A stretch of 16,159 nucleotides of DNA, taken from contig JAVBNC010000033.1 in NCBI GenBank assembly GCA_031551765.1, positions 1-16,159 on the forward strand, in the 5' to 3' direction. This document shows, piece after piece, positions 9,698-16,159 of this stretch. Numbering within the stretch: the first letter of the stretch is position 1; each line of letters starts with the position of its first letter. The DNA comes from JAVBNC01 sp031551765 (GTDB lineage Bacteria > Desulfobacterota > Desulfovibrionia > Desulfovibrionales > Desulfovibrionaceae). The translations under genes were made by a program, and so were the position numbers. The notes beneath the pieces were generated by a model. It saw only the letters and a program-made list of their open reading frames with translations. It had not been told where the DNA came from and searched no databases.

Positions 9698-9742
9698 AAA
9701 CGAAACGGCTCTCCGTATCATCAACGGAGAGCCGTTTCGTTT
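9698..9742. terminator. Probable bidirectional terminator
   Basis: An 18-base perfect stem (9698-9715 with 9725-9742; AAACGAAACGGCTCTCCG) has a nine-base loop. The T runs at the two ends are short (three on the plus strand, four on the minus strand), so it is weaker than the terminator at 6322. It lies between the convergent receiver gene and the TagR-like gene. Confidence 0.65.
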
Positions 9743-9743
9743 A

Positions 9744-9831
9744 CCCTGTCAAAGTTCTTTGGAGAAGAGGAGGAGGTCCGGAGGAGGGGGAGAACCTTTC
9801 TTACAAGAAAGGTTCTCCCCCGCCTCCGGGC
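9744..9831 (+). repeat. Dispersed hairpin element, copy A
   Basis: The element starts with CCCTGTCAAAGTT, has a purine-rich GGAGGAGGTCCGGAGGAGGG block, then a perfect 17-base stem (9786-9802 with 9805-9821; GGGGGAGAACCTTTCTT), and ends with CGGGCGTC. A second copy in the opposite orientation lies at 13581-13668. No U tract follows the stem on either strand, so it is not a standard intrinsic terminator. It sits 24 bases beyond the end of the TagR-like gene. Confidence 0.85.
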
Positions 9832-9854
9832 GTCTAGCCTCCACCCGCTTCACC

Positions 9855-11609
9855 TTACAACTTCAGTCCGGTTCGCAGATTCTCCGGCAGCATGTCTTTG
9901 AGCAGGGCGTTTTTGTTCAGGGCGGCGCCTTTGCGCAGGGCCTGAACGTGCTTTTCGTAGATGCTGAAGGCGTTTTTCATGCTGCGGGTGAACACGTCGT
10001 CGGCGGTCAGCTCGCCCGAGACCAGCTTGAGGTTGGCGTCGAACATGGCGGCGGGGTAGCTGCGGATATCTTCGAGCTTGGAGCGGTAGAAGCTCACGCC
10101 GGATTCCATGGAGCGGCGCAGCTCGGCTTCGTTGTTTTTGAAGGCCGCGATCTGCTTTTCCAGGTCCGCGGTTTTGAGTTTTTTCTGGCGGGCGGCGACG
10201 AGGTCGCGTTCCAGGTCCGTGGCGTAGTTGATGGCCATTTTACGGCGCACGGCGTAGCTGCGTATGGTTTCCACCATGTACAGGGAACTGCGGACCAGGC
10301 CTTCCGCCGCCTTGCTGTTCTGACGTTCCAGGGCGATGCTGTTGTCTTTGAGCACGGCGCGCAGCCGGGTGAGGTTTTCCTTTTCCGCTGGGCTGGCGGC
10401 CTTGGCTATGAGCCGGTCCACCTCTTCCAGGGGGTTTTTGCCCTGGTCCGGCAGCACCTGGCCTTCTCCGGCTTTTTTCCATTCCTTTTCCAGCTCTTCC
10501 GGACGGGAGCCGCCGGGCGTGTTGATGCCGGACAGGGCCAGGCGGAACCCCATATCTTTAGCTCTGACGGGACCTTCCGCCTGGAAAAAGGCCACTTCCT
10601 CGCGCCTGCCCGGCAGAATTTCCGCCTGGCCGGAAAGGTAGCTGCCGCCCTTGCGCACGAACCCGCCCGCCGAGCCGTGCAGACGGCCGCCCAGGGAAAA
10701 GTGGAAGGTATCCAAAACCATTTCCGCCGCGTTGCCCGCCGTGTCGTAAAGGTCCAGCGGGTTGGGGGAACGCGAGCCGATGCGCAGGGGCTGCTCTTCT
10801 ATCTTGGCCGCGCCTTCGGGCCGGAACACGGCGTAGTCGTTAAGCGAACTGCCTTCTGGCCGGGGGAAAAACTCGTCCTGGCGCAGGGAATCGCGGCTTA
10901 CGGCGTGGCCGCCACGGGCGGCGTACTCCCATTCCGCTTCCGTGGGCAGGCGCGCGTAGCCCACGTTCCTGCCGTCCCCGGCAAAGCGGGGCAGGCTTAC
11001 GGCGTGGTTGGCCAGCAGCCATTCCGTGTATTTGCGGGCGAATTCCGTGGCTTCGTACCAGGAGACGCCGGTTTTGGGACGGGCGTCGTCCGCGCCGGGC
11101 GGGGCGGCGTCCGACGGGCACCAGCCTTCCATGACCGCCCGCCACTGGAACACGCTGACCTCGTACTTGCCGATCAGGTAGTAGTAATACTGCCCCTGGC
11201 CGGGCTTGGGCAGCTTGTCCCGCCAGGCGGGCGGGAGGTCGGCGGCGGAAAAGGGGCCGCTCACGGCCGCGTTGTAGCGGCGTTCGTAATATTCCCGGCC
11301 CCGGCGGTCGCTTTCGTCGGAACCGAACAGGGTGTCCAGATCCCAGAGAAAGCCGCCCGCCTGCACCCCCACGGCCTTGAAGACCATGGACCCGCCGCAG
11401 GGCATGGGCAGGGTCAGGTCCGTGGCGGACGGTTTGGGGTTGTACGCCTCCGTCGCGTTGATGGTGGCGTTGCGCCGGGCCAGGGCGGCCAGGGCGTCCG
11501 GCAGGGGGAGCAGGAAAAGCGCGGCCGCCAACGCTGCCAGGGCCGCAAGGCCGCGGGAGAAGCGCGTGGCCGAGAAAGTGTAATATTTTTCGAGAGATAG
11601 TCTAAACAT
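9855..11609 (-). CDS. Membrane-anchored TagR-like protein with inactive formylglycine-generating-enzyme fold
   Basis: The 584-residue product begins with a membrane anchor or uncleaved signal (residues 17-42). It then has a formylglycine-generating-enzyme (SUMF1) type domain at about 145-360, with KYEVSVFQWRAVM, GVSWYEATEFARKY, RLPTEAEWEYAARGG, LYDTAGNAAEMVLD, RKGGSYLS and MGFRLAL. The catalytic cysteines of true formylglycine-generating enzymes are missing: the only Cys are 71 and 164. The domain is therefore probably a binding or signalling module. Residues about 365-584 form a charged helical tail with coiled-coil character and no recognised family. The ATG overlaps the permease stop by eight bases and has AGAGG upstream, so it is cotranslated with the ABC transporter. 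In the TagQRST envelope system, TagR is a periplasmic protein of this fold encoded beside the TagT-TagS transporter. The analogy rests on domain type and gene order; a lipoprotein TagQ is not seen. Confidence 0.8.
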   Translation of the reverse strand: MFRLSLEKYYTFSATRFSRGLAALAALAAALFLLPLPDALAALARRNATINATEAYNPKPSATDLTLPMPCGGSMVFKAVGVQAGGFLWDLDTLFGSDESDRRGREYYERRYNAAVSGPFSAADLPPAWRDKLPKPGQGQYYYYLIGKYEVSVFQWRAVMEGWCPSDAAPPGADDARPKTGVSWYEATEFARKYTEWLLANHAVSLPRFAGDGRNVGYARLPTEAEWEYAARGGHAVSRDSLRQDEFFPRPEGSSLNDYAVFRPEGAAKIEEQPLRIGSRSPNPLDLYDTAGNAAEMVLDTFHFSLGGRLHGSAGGFVRKGGSYLSGQAEILPGRREEVAFFQAEGPVRAKDMGFRLALSGINTPGGSRPEELEKEWKKAGEGQVLPDQGKNPLEEVDRLIAKAASPAEKENLTRLRAVLKDNSIALERQNSKAAEGLVRSSLYMVETIRSYAVRRKMAINYATDLERDLVAARQKKLKTADLEKQIAAFKNNEAELRRSMESGVSFYRSKLEDIRSYPAAMFDANLKLVSGELTADDVFTRSMKNAFSIYEKHVQALRKGAALNKNALLKDMLPENLRTGLKL

Positions 11610-12852
11610 CGCGGATAACCTCTGAGGGTTCTATGGACGCCGCCCGCCAGGCAGCGCCCAGGGCGGAAAAAGCGGAAAGCCCGAGCACGGCGGCCAGCGA
11701 CGCGGCGGCATGCCGCCAAAGCAGCACGCACACGGCTTCTCCGCCGGGCAGGCTCGCGGCGAACAGCCGGTCTATGCTGACGGCCACCAGGTAGTAGAAG
11801 CAAAAGGCGAGCAGGGTGCCTAAAAGCCCGTTGAGCAGGGCTTGGGCCACGGGAAAAAGCACGATGCCGGAACGCGGCAGGCCCATCAGCCGCAGAATGC
11901 CCAGGGAGCGGCTTTTGCGCCGCACGCCCGCCAGCGCGCTGCTGGCCGTGGACGCGGCGAACCCGAACAGCGCGGCCCCGCTGATGAGCGCGAAAACCAG
12001 GGTAAAGGCCCGGTCCAGGCTTTTCACCGTCTCTATGGCTTCCGCCTGGGTGTACAGGTCCAGGCCCTGAGCCGCGAACACGTCCCGCAGGCGGCCCACG
12101 TCGTCCAGAGCGGCGGCGTAGAGCCGGAAAGAGGGGTATTCGCGCGGTCCCTGCGGCGGCTCTTCTCCCGGCCAATTGAGAGCGGGCACGGCGCGGCCGT
12201 CCCGGTAGTCTTCCGTGGCCACGAGCAGGGCCAGGGGCACGTAGGCCGCCTCTTTCTGCTGCGCCTCCAGGGGCAGCAGCGCGGCCACGCGCAGCGGCAG
12301 GGACGCGCTTTCCCGTCTGCCGTCCAGGGTGCGCCCGGCGGAGGCGGTCAGCGTGTCTCCGGCTTTCACCCCCAGCTTGCGGGCCGCGTTTTCCGCGAGC
12401 ACCACCGGAACAGGTAATGCCAGCGGGGCGGGCGCGTACGAAGGCTCGTCGCCACTAGGAAGAGCCGCGTTCCAGCGCGCCAGCACCGGGTCGCCGGCCG
12501 CCGTGGGGATAAGGTCCACGGTGGCCCGCTGCCCGTTTTCCGCGCGCAGGTCCAGGGTGGCGGCTATGGTCCGGGTCTGGGGCACCACAAAGGCCACGCC
12601 CGGCAGTTCGGCCGTTTTGGCGAACCATTCCGGCCCGTAGTGGCCGCTGCCCACGGGCACCAGTTCCAGGGTGCGCGGGTCGCGGGTCAGGCGTTCGGTC
12701 ATGGTGCTGATAATGCCGTGGCGCACCCCGAACAGCACCAAAAGCGGCGTGAGCACGGCCGCCAGCCCCAGCACGGCGCAGGCGGAAAGCAGTTTTTCGT
12801 GCGCGTAGTCGGCCAGGGCCATGCGCAGGGAGAAGAAGAGCGCGCGCGTCAT
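11602..12852 (-). CDS. ABC transporter permease, FtsX/LolC/MacB type (TagS-like)
   Basis: The 416-residue protein has the four-helix layout of type VII ABC (MacB/LolC) permeases: membrane segment at about 20-43, a large periplasmic domain from about 45 to 278, then three segments at 281-308, 329-352 and 376-402, ending in IEPSEVIRDV. Such proteins transmit mechanical force across the inner membrane rather than moving substrate through a channel. The start overlaps the ATPase stop by four bases (ATGA) and the end overlaps the TagR-like start by eight, so all three are probably made in fixed proportion. Only one permease is encoded, suggesting a homodimer as in MacB, whereas LolCE is a heterodimer. 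The TagS reading comes from context; a lipoprotein or peptide exporter remains possible. Confidence 0.88.
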   Translation of the reverse strand: MTRALFFSLRMALADYAHEKLLSACAVLGLAAVLTPLLVLFGVRHGIISTMTERLTRDPRTLELVPVGSGHYGPEWFAKTAELPGVAFVVPQTRTIAATLDLRAENGQRATVDLIPTAAGDPVLARWNAALPSGDEPSYAPAPLALPVPVVLAENAARKLGVKAGDTLTASAGRTLDGRRESASLPLRVAALLPLEAQQKEAAYVPLALLVATEDYRDGRAVPALNWPGEEPPQGPREYPSFRLYAAALDDVGRLRDVFAAQGLDLYTQAEAIETVKSLDRAFTLVFALISGAALFGFAASTASSALAGVRRKSRSLGILRLMGLPRSGIVLFPVAQALLNGLLGTLLAFCFYYLVAVSIDRLFAASLPGGEAVCVLLWRHAAASLAAVLGLSAFSALGAAWRAASIEPSEVIRDV

Positions 12853-13553
12853 GGGTGCAGCACCGCCTCGGCGGTTTCCCCGGCGCGGGGCGGACCCTGC
12901 GTGACGCGCAGCCGCCGGAAGCCCCTGTCTTCCACCTGTTCCGGGGCGTGGGTCACCAGGACCAGAGCCGTGCCGCTTTCTTCCGCCAGTTCCATGAACA
13001 GGTCCAGCACCCCGGCGGCATGGGCCGGGTCCAGGGCGGCGGTGGGCTCGTCCGCCAGCACCACCGGCGGGTTGGCGGAAAGCGCCCGCGCGATGGCCGC
13101 GCGCTGCCGTTCCCCCACGGAAAGCTGGGCCGGGAATTTCGCCAGCAAATGCGCTATGCCCAGCCGTTCAGCCAGCGTTTCCGCCGCGTCCCCGTCCGCC
13201 AGGCCCAGCAGGCGGCGCGGGGCCAAAATGTTGTCCCGCACCCGCAAAAAAGGCAGCAAGGCCCCGGTCTGGAGCACATAGCCCACATGGCGGCGGCAGG
13301 CGGCCAGCTCTTCCAGCCGGCCGTCCCGCCAGGCCCCGGCCACGTCGCAGCCCGGCGCGGTTCCCGGCGCGAAGCGGAACGCTTCCACCCCGTCCGGACG
13401 CAGCACCATGCCCAGCATGTCCAGCAGCGTGCTCTTGCCGCAGCCGGAAGGCCCGGTCACCACCACCCGCTCCCCGGCGGACAGGGCGAATTCCGGCACG
13501 CTCAAGGCGTAACCCTGCCGTTCTTTGCGAAGATTTTTTATTTCGTACAGCAT
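12849..13553 (-). CDS. ABC transporter ATP-binding protein, LolD/MacB type (TagT-like)
   Basis: This is the cytosolic ATPase of the adjacent permease, 234 residues. Visible motifs are the Walker A GPSGCGKS (34-41), Q-loop Gln95 in GYVLQTGALLPFLRV, a signature LSVGERQR (144-151) with V-G-E in place of the usual S-G-G/E, Walker B VVLADEP (164-170), a D-loop (ALDP) and the switch His202. All catalytic residues are present. The chosen start MLYEIKNL is where the family begins; it has no clear ribosome site (CCGCGACCATATT precedes). A start at 13610 would read 19 non-homologous residues out of the hairpin repeat. The gene opens the three-gene operon and faces away from the cytochrome gene. Confidence 0.9.
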   Translation of the reverse strand: MLYEIKNLRKERQGYALSVPEFALSAGERVVVTGPSGCGKSTLLDMLGMVLRPDGVEAFRFAPGTAPGCDVAGAWRDGRLEELAACRRHVGYVLQTGALLPFLRVRDNILAPRRLLGLADGDAAETLAERLGIAHLLAKFPAQLSVGERQRAAIARALSANPPVVLADEPTAALDPAHAAGVLDLFMELAEESGTALVLVTHAPEQVEDRGFRRLRVTQGPPRAGETAEAVLHP

Positions 13554-13580
13554 AATATGGTCGCGGGTGGTTACGTGACG

Positions 13581-13668
13581 CCCGAAGGAGGGAAAACCCC
13601 CTTTTTGCAAAAAGGGGGTTTTCCCTCCTCCGGACCTCCTCCCTTTCCCCTAAAAACTTTGACAGGGG
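13581..13668 (-). repeat. Dispersed hairpin element, copy B
   Basis: Read on the minus strand it matches copy A in its leader (CCCTGTCAAAGTT), its purine block (GGAGGAGGTCCGGAGGAGGG) and its tail (CGGGCGTC). The central stem has a different sequence (GGAGGGAAAACCCCCTTTTTG, 13587-13607) but pairs perfectly over 21 bases with 13608-13628, without any fixed loop. It lies upstream of the ABC operon, not after a gene. Confidence 0.85.
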
Positions 13669-13701
13669 GGTATGGGGGCGTTTCTTTTTAGTTCGTTGCG
13701 G

Positions 13702-13739
13702 GCCTTCCCGCCGCCTGGGCAGGGGGAAGGCACCTTTTT
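13702..13739 (+). terminator. Terminator-like stem-loop in a divergent region
   Basis: GCCTTCCC at 13702-13709 pairs with GGGAAGGC at 13724-13731, with possible further pairing inside, and five T residues follow at 13735-13739. The shape is that of a plus-strand intrinsic terminator, yet no plus-strand gene lies directly upstream. It may shield the cytochrome promoter from readthrough or be a remnant of a lost gene. Confidence 0.5.
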
Positions 13740-13926
13740 CGATACGCACCCGGCCGTCCGCTGTCAAAGTAAAAGCGCCTTGGAGCGGCGCGGTTGGAAA
13801 GAGCGGTTTCGGCCGAAAAATACTACGCCCGGGATATTTTTTGTGGCATATTCAGGGCAAGGCTTGGGGAAGGTCTCCAGCCATACGGCGAACCGTTGTC
13901 ATACCCTTTTTAGCAGGAGTGCGGTT

Positions 13927-14238
13927 ATGAAAAAACTGCTGGGCATTGCGGCAGTGGCCTGTCTGGCCTCGTTGTCCGCGTTTTCCGCCTTGGGCGCGGC
14001 CGCGCCCGACGGCAAGGCGATTTTTTCCTCCATCTGCGCCAACTGCCACGGCGCGACCGGCACGGGCGGCAAGGCGCCCGCGCTGAAAGGCCAGAGCGCC
14101 GCCGACCTGGAACGCAAGTTGGAGGGCTACAAGGCCGGAACTTACGGCGGCAACCGGAAAAGCGTCATGGAAGGCATAGTGAAACAGCGCAGCCCGGAAG
14201 AGCTGAAAGCGGTGCGCGCGTATATCGGAACCCTGTAA
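13927..14238 (+). CDS. Periplasmic monohaem class I cytochrome c (c553-like)
   Basis: The gene encodes a 103-residue pre-protein. A Sec signal peptide (MKKLLGIAAVACLASLSAFS, cleavage probably near residue 24 after ALGAA) leads a mature chain of about 80 residues. A single haem-binding motif CANCH lies at 37-41, so His41 is one axial ligand; Met81 in the SVMEGIV segment is the likely second. Size and layout fit cytochrome c553, a small soluble electron carrier known from sulfate reducers, where it has been linked to formate or lactate oxidation. The partner here is unknown. AGGAG at 13915-13919 supports the start. It stands alone, divergent from the ABC operon, with its own terminator. Confidence 0.92.
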   Translation: MKKLLGIAAVACLASLSAFSALGAAAPDGKAIFSSICANCHGATGTGGKAPALKGQSAADLERKLEGYKAGTYGGNRKSVMEGIVKQRSPEELKAVRAYIGTL

Positions 14239-14248
14239 ACGGACGGAC

Positions 14249-14285
14249 GGGCCGGGGAGACGTGTCTCCCCGGCCCGGTCTTTTT
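14249..14285 (+). terminator. Intrinsic terminator of the cytochrome gene
   Basis: A 13-base perfect GC-rich stem (14249-14261 with 14264-14276; GGGCCGGGGAGAC) is followed by GGTC and five T residues at 14281-14285. It begins ten bases after the cytochrome stop. The minus strand has no T run beyond it, so it serves the plus strand. Confidence 0.93.
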
Positions 14286-14298
14286 ACTCGGACGCCGC

Positions 14299-14610
14299 TC
14301 AGATGGGGATGTTGACCTCCAGCAGCGGCGCGTGCTGTTGTGCGCCGTACACGTCCGTATCGCCCACGTCGCCGCCGGAAACCAGGCGGGGAATGGTGGC
14401 CTTAAAGGCGTTGGCCGCCGGGTAGGGTGTGAACAGCACTTCGTCCTCGGCCACGTTGTACAGTTTGGCGAACAGCTTGGGGCACAGCACGCCGGTGGCC
14501 CGCACGCGCTCGTACAGTTCCCGGTCGCGAAAGACCACGTCAATGGTCAGCTCAAAGGGCCCGGCGTTTTTGCTTTTGCAGACGTCCGCTATTTCCCGGA
14601 TCAGAGGCAT
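14299..14610 (-). CDS. DUF4387 family protein
   Basis: The 103-residue protein matches the DUF4387 family along its whole length: an N-terminal CKSKNAGPFELTIDVVF, then KATIPR, and the C-terminal GDTDVYGAQQHAPLLEV. It has no signal peptide or membrane segment and is presumably cytosolic. Members are typically encoded next to AtuA/DUF1446 proteins, as here, with 38 bases between the two genes and an AAGGAG ribosome site at 14622-14617. The pair probably forms one enzyme or complex; its reaction is not known from the sequence. The gene ends 13 bases from the cytochrome terminator in convergent orientation. Confidence 0.9.
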   Translation of the reverse strand: MPLIREIADVCKSKNAGPFELTIDVVFRDRELYERVRATGVLCPKLFAKLYNVAEDEVLFTPYPAANAFKATIPRLVSGGDVGDTDVYGAQQHAPLLEVNIPI

Positions 14611-14648
14611 GGTTCGCTCCTTTCCAAATGTTGTGAAAAGTATGGCGC

Positions 14649-16013
14649 TTACACCTTTTCATATTCAATGGGGAACATGCTGTACGGCGTTTCCGGCAGG
14701 GCCACGTGGGACATGCTGAAACGGTACGCCGCGCCCACGGCAATATCCGAAGGGGAAAGCGGGAAGGCCATGTTGCCTTCGCGGCACAGGCGGCCGGGGA
14801 AGTCCGTGTGCAGCATGTTGGCTCTGGCCACGGCCAGCACGGCGGAAGCCTGTTCCGGGGTTTTGGCCACCACGTCGATGAGAAAGCCCAGCTCGTGCCC
14901 TTTGATTTCCCTGATGAATTCCCGTGCGCCCATGACCCCGTCGCGGCCGTAGGTGCGGATGCACAGGGTGTAGTCTTCCTGCGCCACGCCGAAATCCAGG
15001 CATTTGTGGGCCACTTCGCCGCGCACGGTTTCCAGGAAACTGTCCACCCGGGCTATCAGCATGGGGTCCCGGGTTCCGGCCATGGTAATGGCCCGGTAGC
15101 CCACTTTTTCCGCCGCTTCCAGCTTGACGGAGTACTGTTCCGCGTCTTTCCAGCGCATGCCATTGACCCGCACGGCCCGGTCGGAAAGCGCCTCAAAGGT
15201 GCAGTCCGTGGTATCCAGCACGCCGCTGGGTTCGGTGAAAATCACGGGGCTGGCGTTCTCGTGCAGGGAAAAGTTGGCGATGGAGCCCGGCGTGCAGCGG
15301 CGGACGGGGTTGGGCGGCTCGATATCCACCCCGTCCTCGCGCACCACGATGCGGATGCAGTCGTGGCCCTTGGGCAGAGAGCAGGAGCCGCCGCATTCCA
15401 GCATTTTGCCCGCGTACCAGCTGGGCGCGGGCGGCATGCCGCCGCGTATGGCCGCCCCGGCAAAGGGCGCGGGGTCCGTGCTGCGGCCGCCGAACACCAC
15501 CTGGGCGCCTTCGTCCAGGGCTTTCATGAACGGTTCCGGCCCCATCATGGCCACAATGCGCTCAGCTTTGTCCACCGTGGCCTCGTCCAGCCGCGGCCGC
15601 TTACCCAGGGGCCGCACCTCGCCCTTGCGGATTTGATCCTTGACGAAATCCTTGGACTGCTCCGCGTGGATGAGCGCCATTTTGAAGTGCAGTTTTTCCT
15701 CTTTGGCTATCTCGCGGGCCAGGTCCGCCACCAGCTTGAGGTGGGGTTCGCCGCCCGCGCCGCCGCAGGTGCCGATAAGCAGGGGGATTTTATGCGCCAG
15801 GGCCGCGCAGAGCATGAGCTTCAAATCCCGGCGTATGGCCAGGGTGGAGCAGAACGCCGTTCCGCTGCCCAAATAGTACGGCCCGCCGTCCGTGCTGCCC
15901 CCATCCACGCCGATGGAGTCCGCTCCTTGGGCCAGGGCCGTTTTCAGGCTCTGCTCCGGAAATCCGTACCCAAGAATGGCACTGGTGGAAATTTGCCTGA
16001 ACTCCTTCGCCAT
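14649..16013 (-). CDS. AtuA/DUF1446 family protein (acyclic terpene utilisation type)
   Basis: The 454-residue cytosolic protein belongs to the AtuA-like DUF1446 family, named after a gene for acyclic terpene (citronellol, geraniol) breakdown. Most members lie outside terpene pathways and have no proven reaction. Visible family traits are an N-terminal Rossmann-like part with GADSIGVDGGSTDGGPYYLG, LIGTCGGAGGEPH, a central FGGRSTDPAPFAGAAIRGG, and TYGRDGVMGAREF near residue 365. The start at 16013 has AAGGAG six bases upstream. A longer frame to 16130 would only translate the poly-G tract into a proline run and is rejected. It is probably cotranscribed with the DUF4387 gene. The promoter is missing because good sequence stops about 37 bases upstream. 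There is no terpene-pathway gene nearby, so the substrate is open. Confidence 0.88.
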   Translation of the reverse strand: MAKEFRQISTSAILGYGFPEQSLKTALAQGADSIGVDGGSTDGGPYYLGSGTAFCSTLAIRRDLKLMLCAALAHKIPLLIGTCGGAGGEPHLKLVADLAREIAKEEKLHFKMALIHAEQSKDFVKDQIRKGEVRPLGKRPRLDEATVDKAERIVAMMGPEPFMKALDEGAQVVFGGRSTDPAPFAGAAIRGGMPPAPSWYAGKMLECGGSCSLPKGHDCIRIVVREDGVDIEPPNPVRRCTPGSIANFSLHENASPVIFTEPSGVLDTTDCTFEALSDRAVRVNGMRWKDAEQYSVKLEAAEKVGYRAITMAGTRDPMLIARVDSFLETVRGEVAHKCLDFGVAQEDYTLCIRTYGRDGVMGAREFIREIKGHELGFLIDVVAKTPEQASAVLAVARANMLHTDFPGRLCREGNMAFPLSPSDIAVGAAYRFSMSHVALPETPYSMFPIEYEKV

Positions 16014-16050
16014 AACACACTCCTTCGGTTGGATTGTGAATGCCTCCGGC

Positions 16051-16159
16051 GGGGGGGGGGGGGGGGGGGGGGGGGGGGTGGGGGGGGGGGATGAAGGGGA
16101 GACCACACCCCCCCCCACACACCCAAACAAAGAAAAAAAAGGGGGGTGGGGACAAAGGG
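16051..16159. other. Poly-G and low-complexity tail, probable contig-end artefact
   Basis: A run of 28 G (16051-16078), one T and 11 more G leads into purine-rich, then C-rich, then A-rich low-complexity sequence up to the edge. Nothing like it occurs elsewhere in the window. Poly-G is a known error product of two-colour sequencing chemistry, and such tails arise at assembly ends. No biological meaning should be drawn from it. Confidence 0.85.

Larger units (their letters stand above)
13554..13926. other. Divergent intergenic region with hairpins between the ABC operon and the cytochrome gene
   Basis: These 373 bases hold copy B of the hairpin element (13581-13668), a second terminator-like stem-loop (13702-13739), and a partial match to the start of the hairpin element (CTGTCAAAGT at 13761-13770). 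The 110 bases before the cytochrome gene are AT-richer and must include its promoter, but no -35/-10 pair stands out. For the ABC operon only 27 bases lie between its start and the hairpin element, so its promoter must be inside or beyond the element. No gene is seen. Confidence 0.6.

Noticed and set aside
9744..9831. Copy A hairpin as an ordinary intrinsic terminator
   Set aside because: No T run follows the stem on either strand, and the equivalent copy B lies upstream of an operon; kept as a repeat instead.
9855..11609. Active formylglycine-generating enzyme (sulfatase maturation)
   Set aside because: The fold is there but the active-site cysteines are missing and no sulfatase gene is near.
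14706..16094. Plus-strand open frame opposite the AtuA gene
   Set aside because: Antisense shadow ending in a glycine run that is simply the translated poly-G artefact.
16014..16130. N-terminal extension of the AtuA protein to 16130
   Set aside because: It only translates the poly-G tract into polyproline; the ATG at 16013 has a strong ribosome site and matches the family start.

Overview
The window is a GC-rich stretch of bacterial DNA, best read as a draft contig from a motile Gram-negative sulfate reducer of the Desulfovibrionaceae or a close relative. The hints are a polar-type flagellar export cluster ending in flhF, a stand-alone IMP cyclohydrolase without the usual fused transformylase domain, a very small periplasmic class I cytochrome c of the c553 kind, and GC-rich intergenic hairpin repeats. 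The assignment is inference; no rRNA or other marker gene is present. Both edges look like contig ends: the last ~110 bases are poly-G and low-complexity sequence that is probably artefactual.

Layout. Positions 86-5261 (minus strand) hold the flagellar export genes fliR-flhB-flhA-flhF, tightly packed and probably one operon, encoding the membrane export gate plus the FlhF placement GTPase. A 450-base divergent intergenic region with a long-spaced inverted repeat separates them from a plus-strand IMP cyclohydrolase gene (5715-6308), which ends in a strong bidirectional terminator. Next come a minus-strand hybrid sensor histidine kinase (6456-8819) and, divergent from it, a stunted receiver-only gene (9155-9478) that has lost the middle of its fold. 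Kinase and receiver genes end in the same 37-base repeat, which supplies both stop codons.

From 13553 down to 9855 (minus strand) lies a translationally coupled three-gene operon: an ABC ATPase, an FtsX/LolC-type permease, and a membrane-anchored protein with a catalytically dead formylglycine-generating-enzyme fold plus a long helical tail. Gene order and domain types match TagT-TagS-TagR, the envelope signalling part of the TagQRST system that controls some type VI secretion systems. No secretion genes lie in the window, so either they are elsewhere or this is a free-standing relative of that module. This is the most interesting locus here.

The right end carries a small periplasmic cytochrome c gene (13927-14238, plus) with its own terminator, and, convergent with it, an AtuA/DUF1446 protein followed by a DUF4387 protein (16013-14299, minus), a recurrent gene pair of poorly known biochemistry. 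The intergenic regions hold an unusual amount of structure: two copies of a dispersed hairpin element whose stems differ in sequence but both pair perfectly, a chain of stem-loops after the receiver gene, and several terminators. No rRNA, tRNA, CRISPR array, insertion sequence or integrase was seen.
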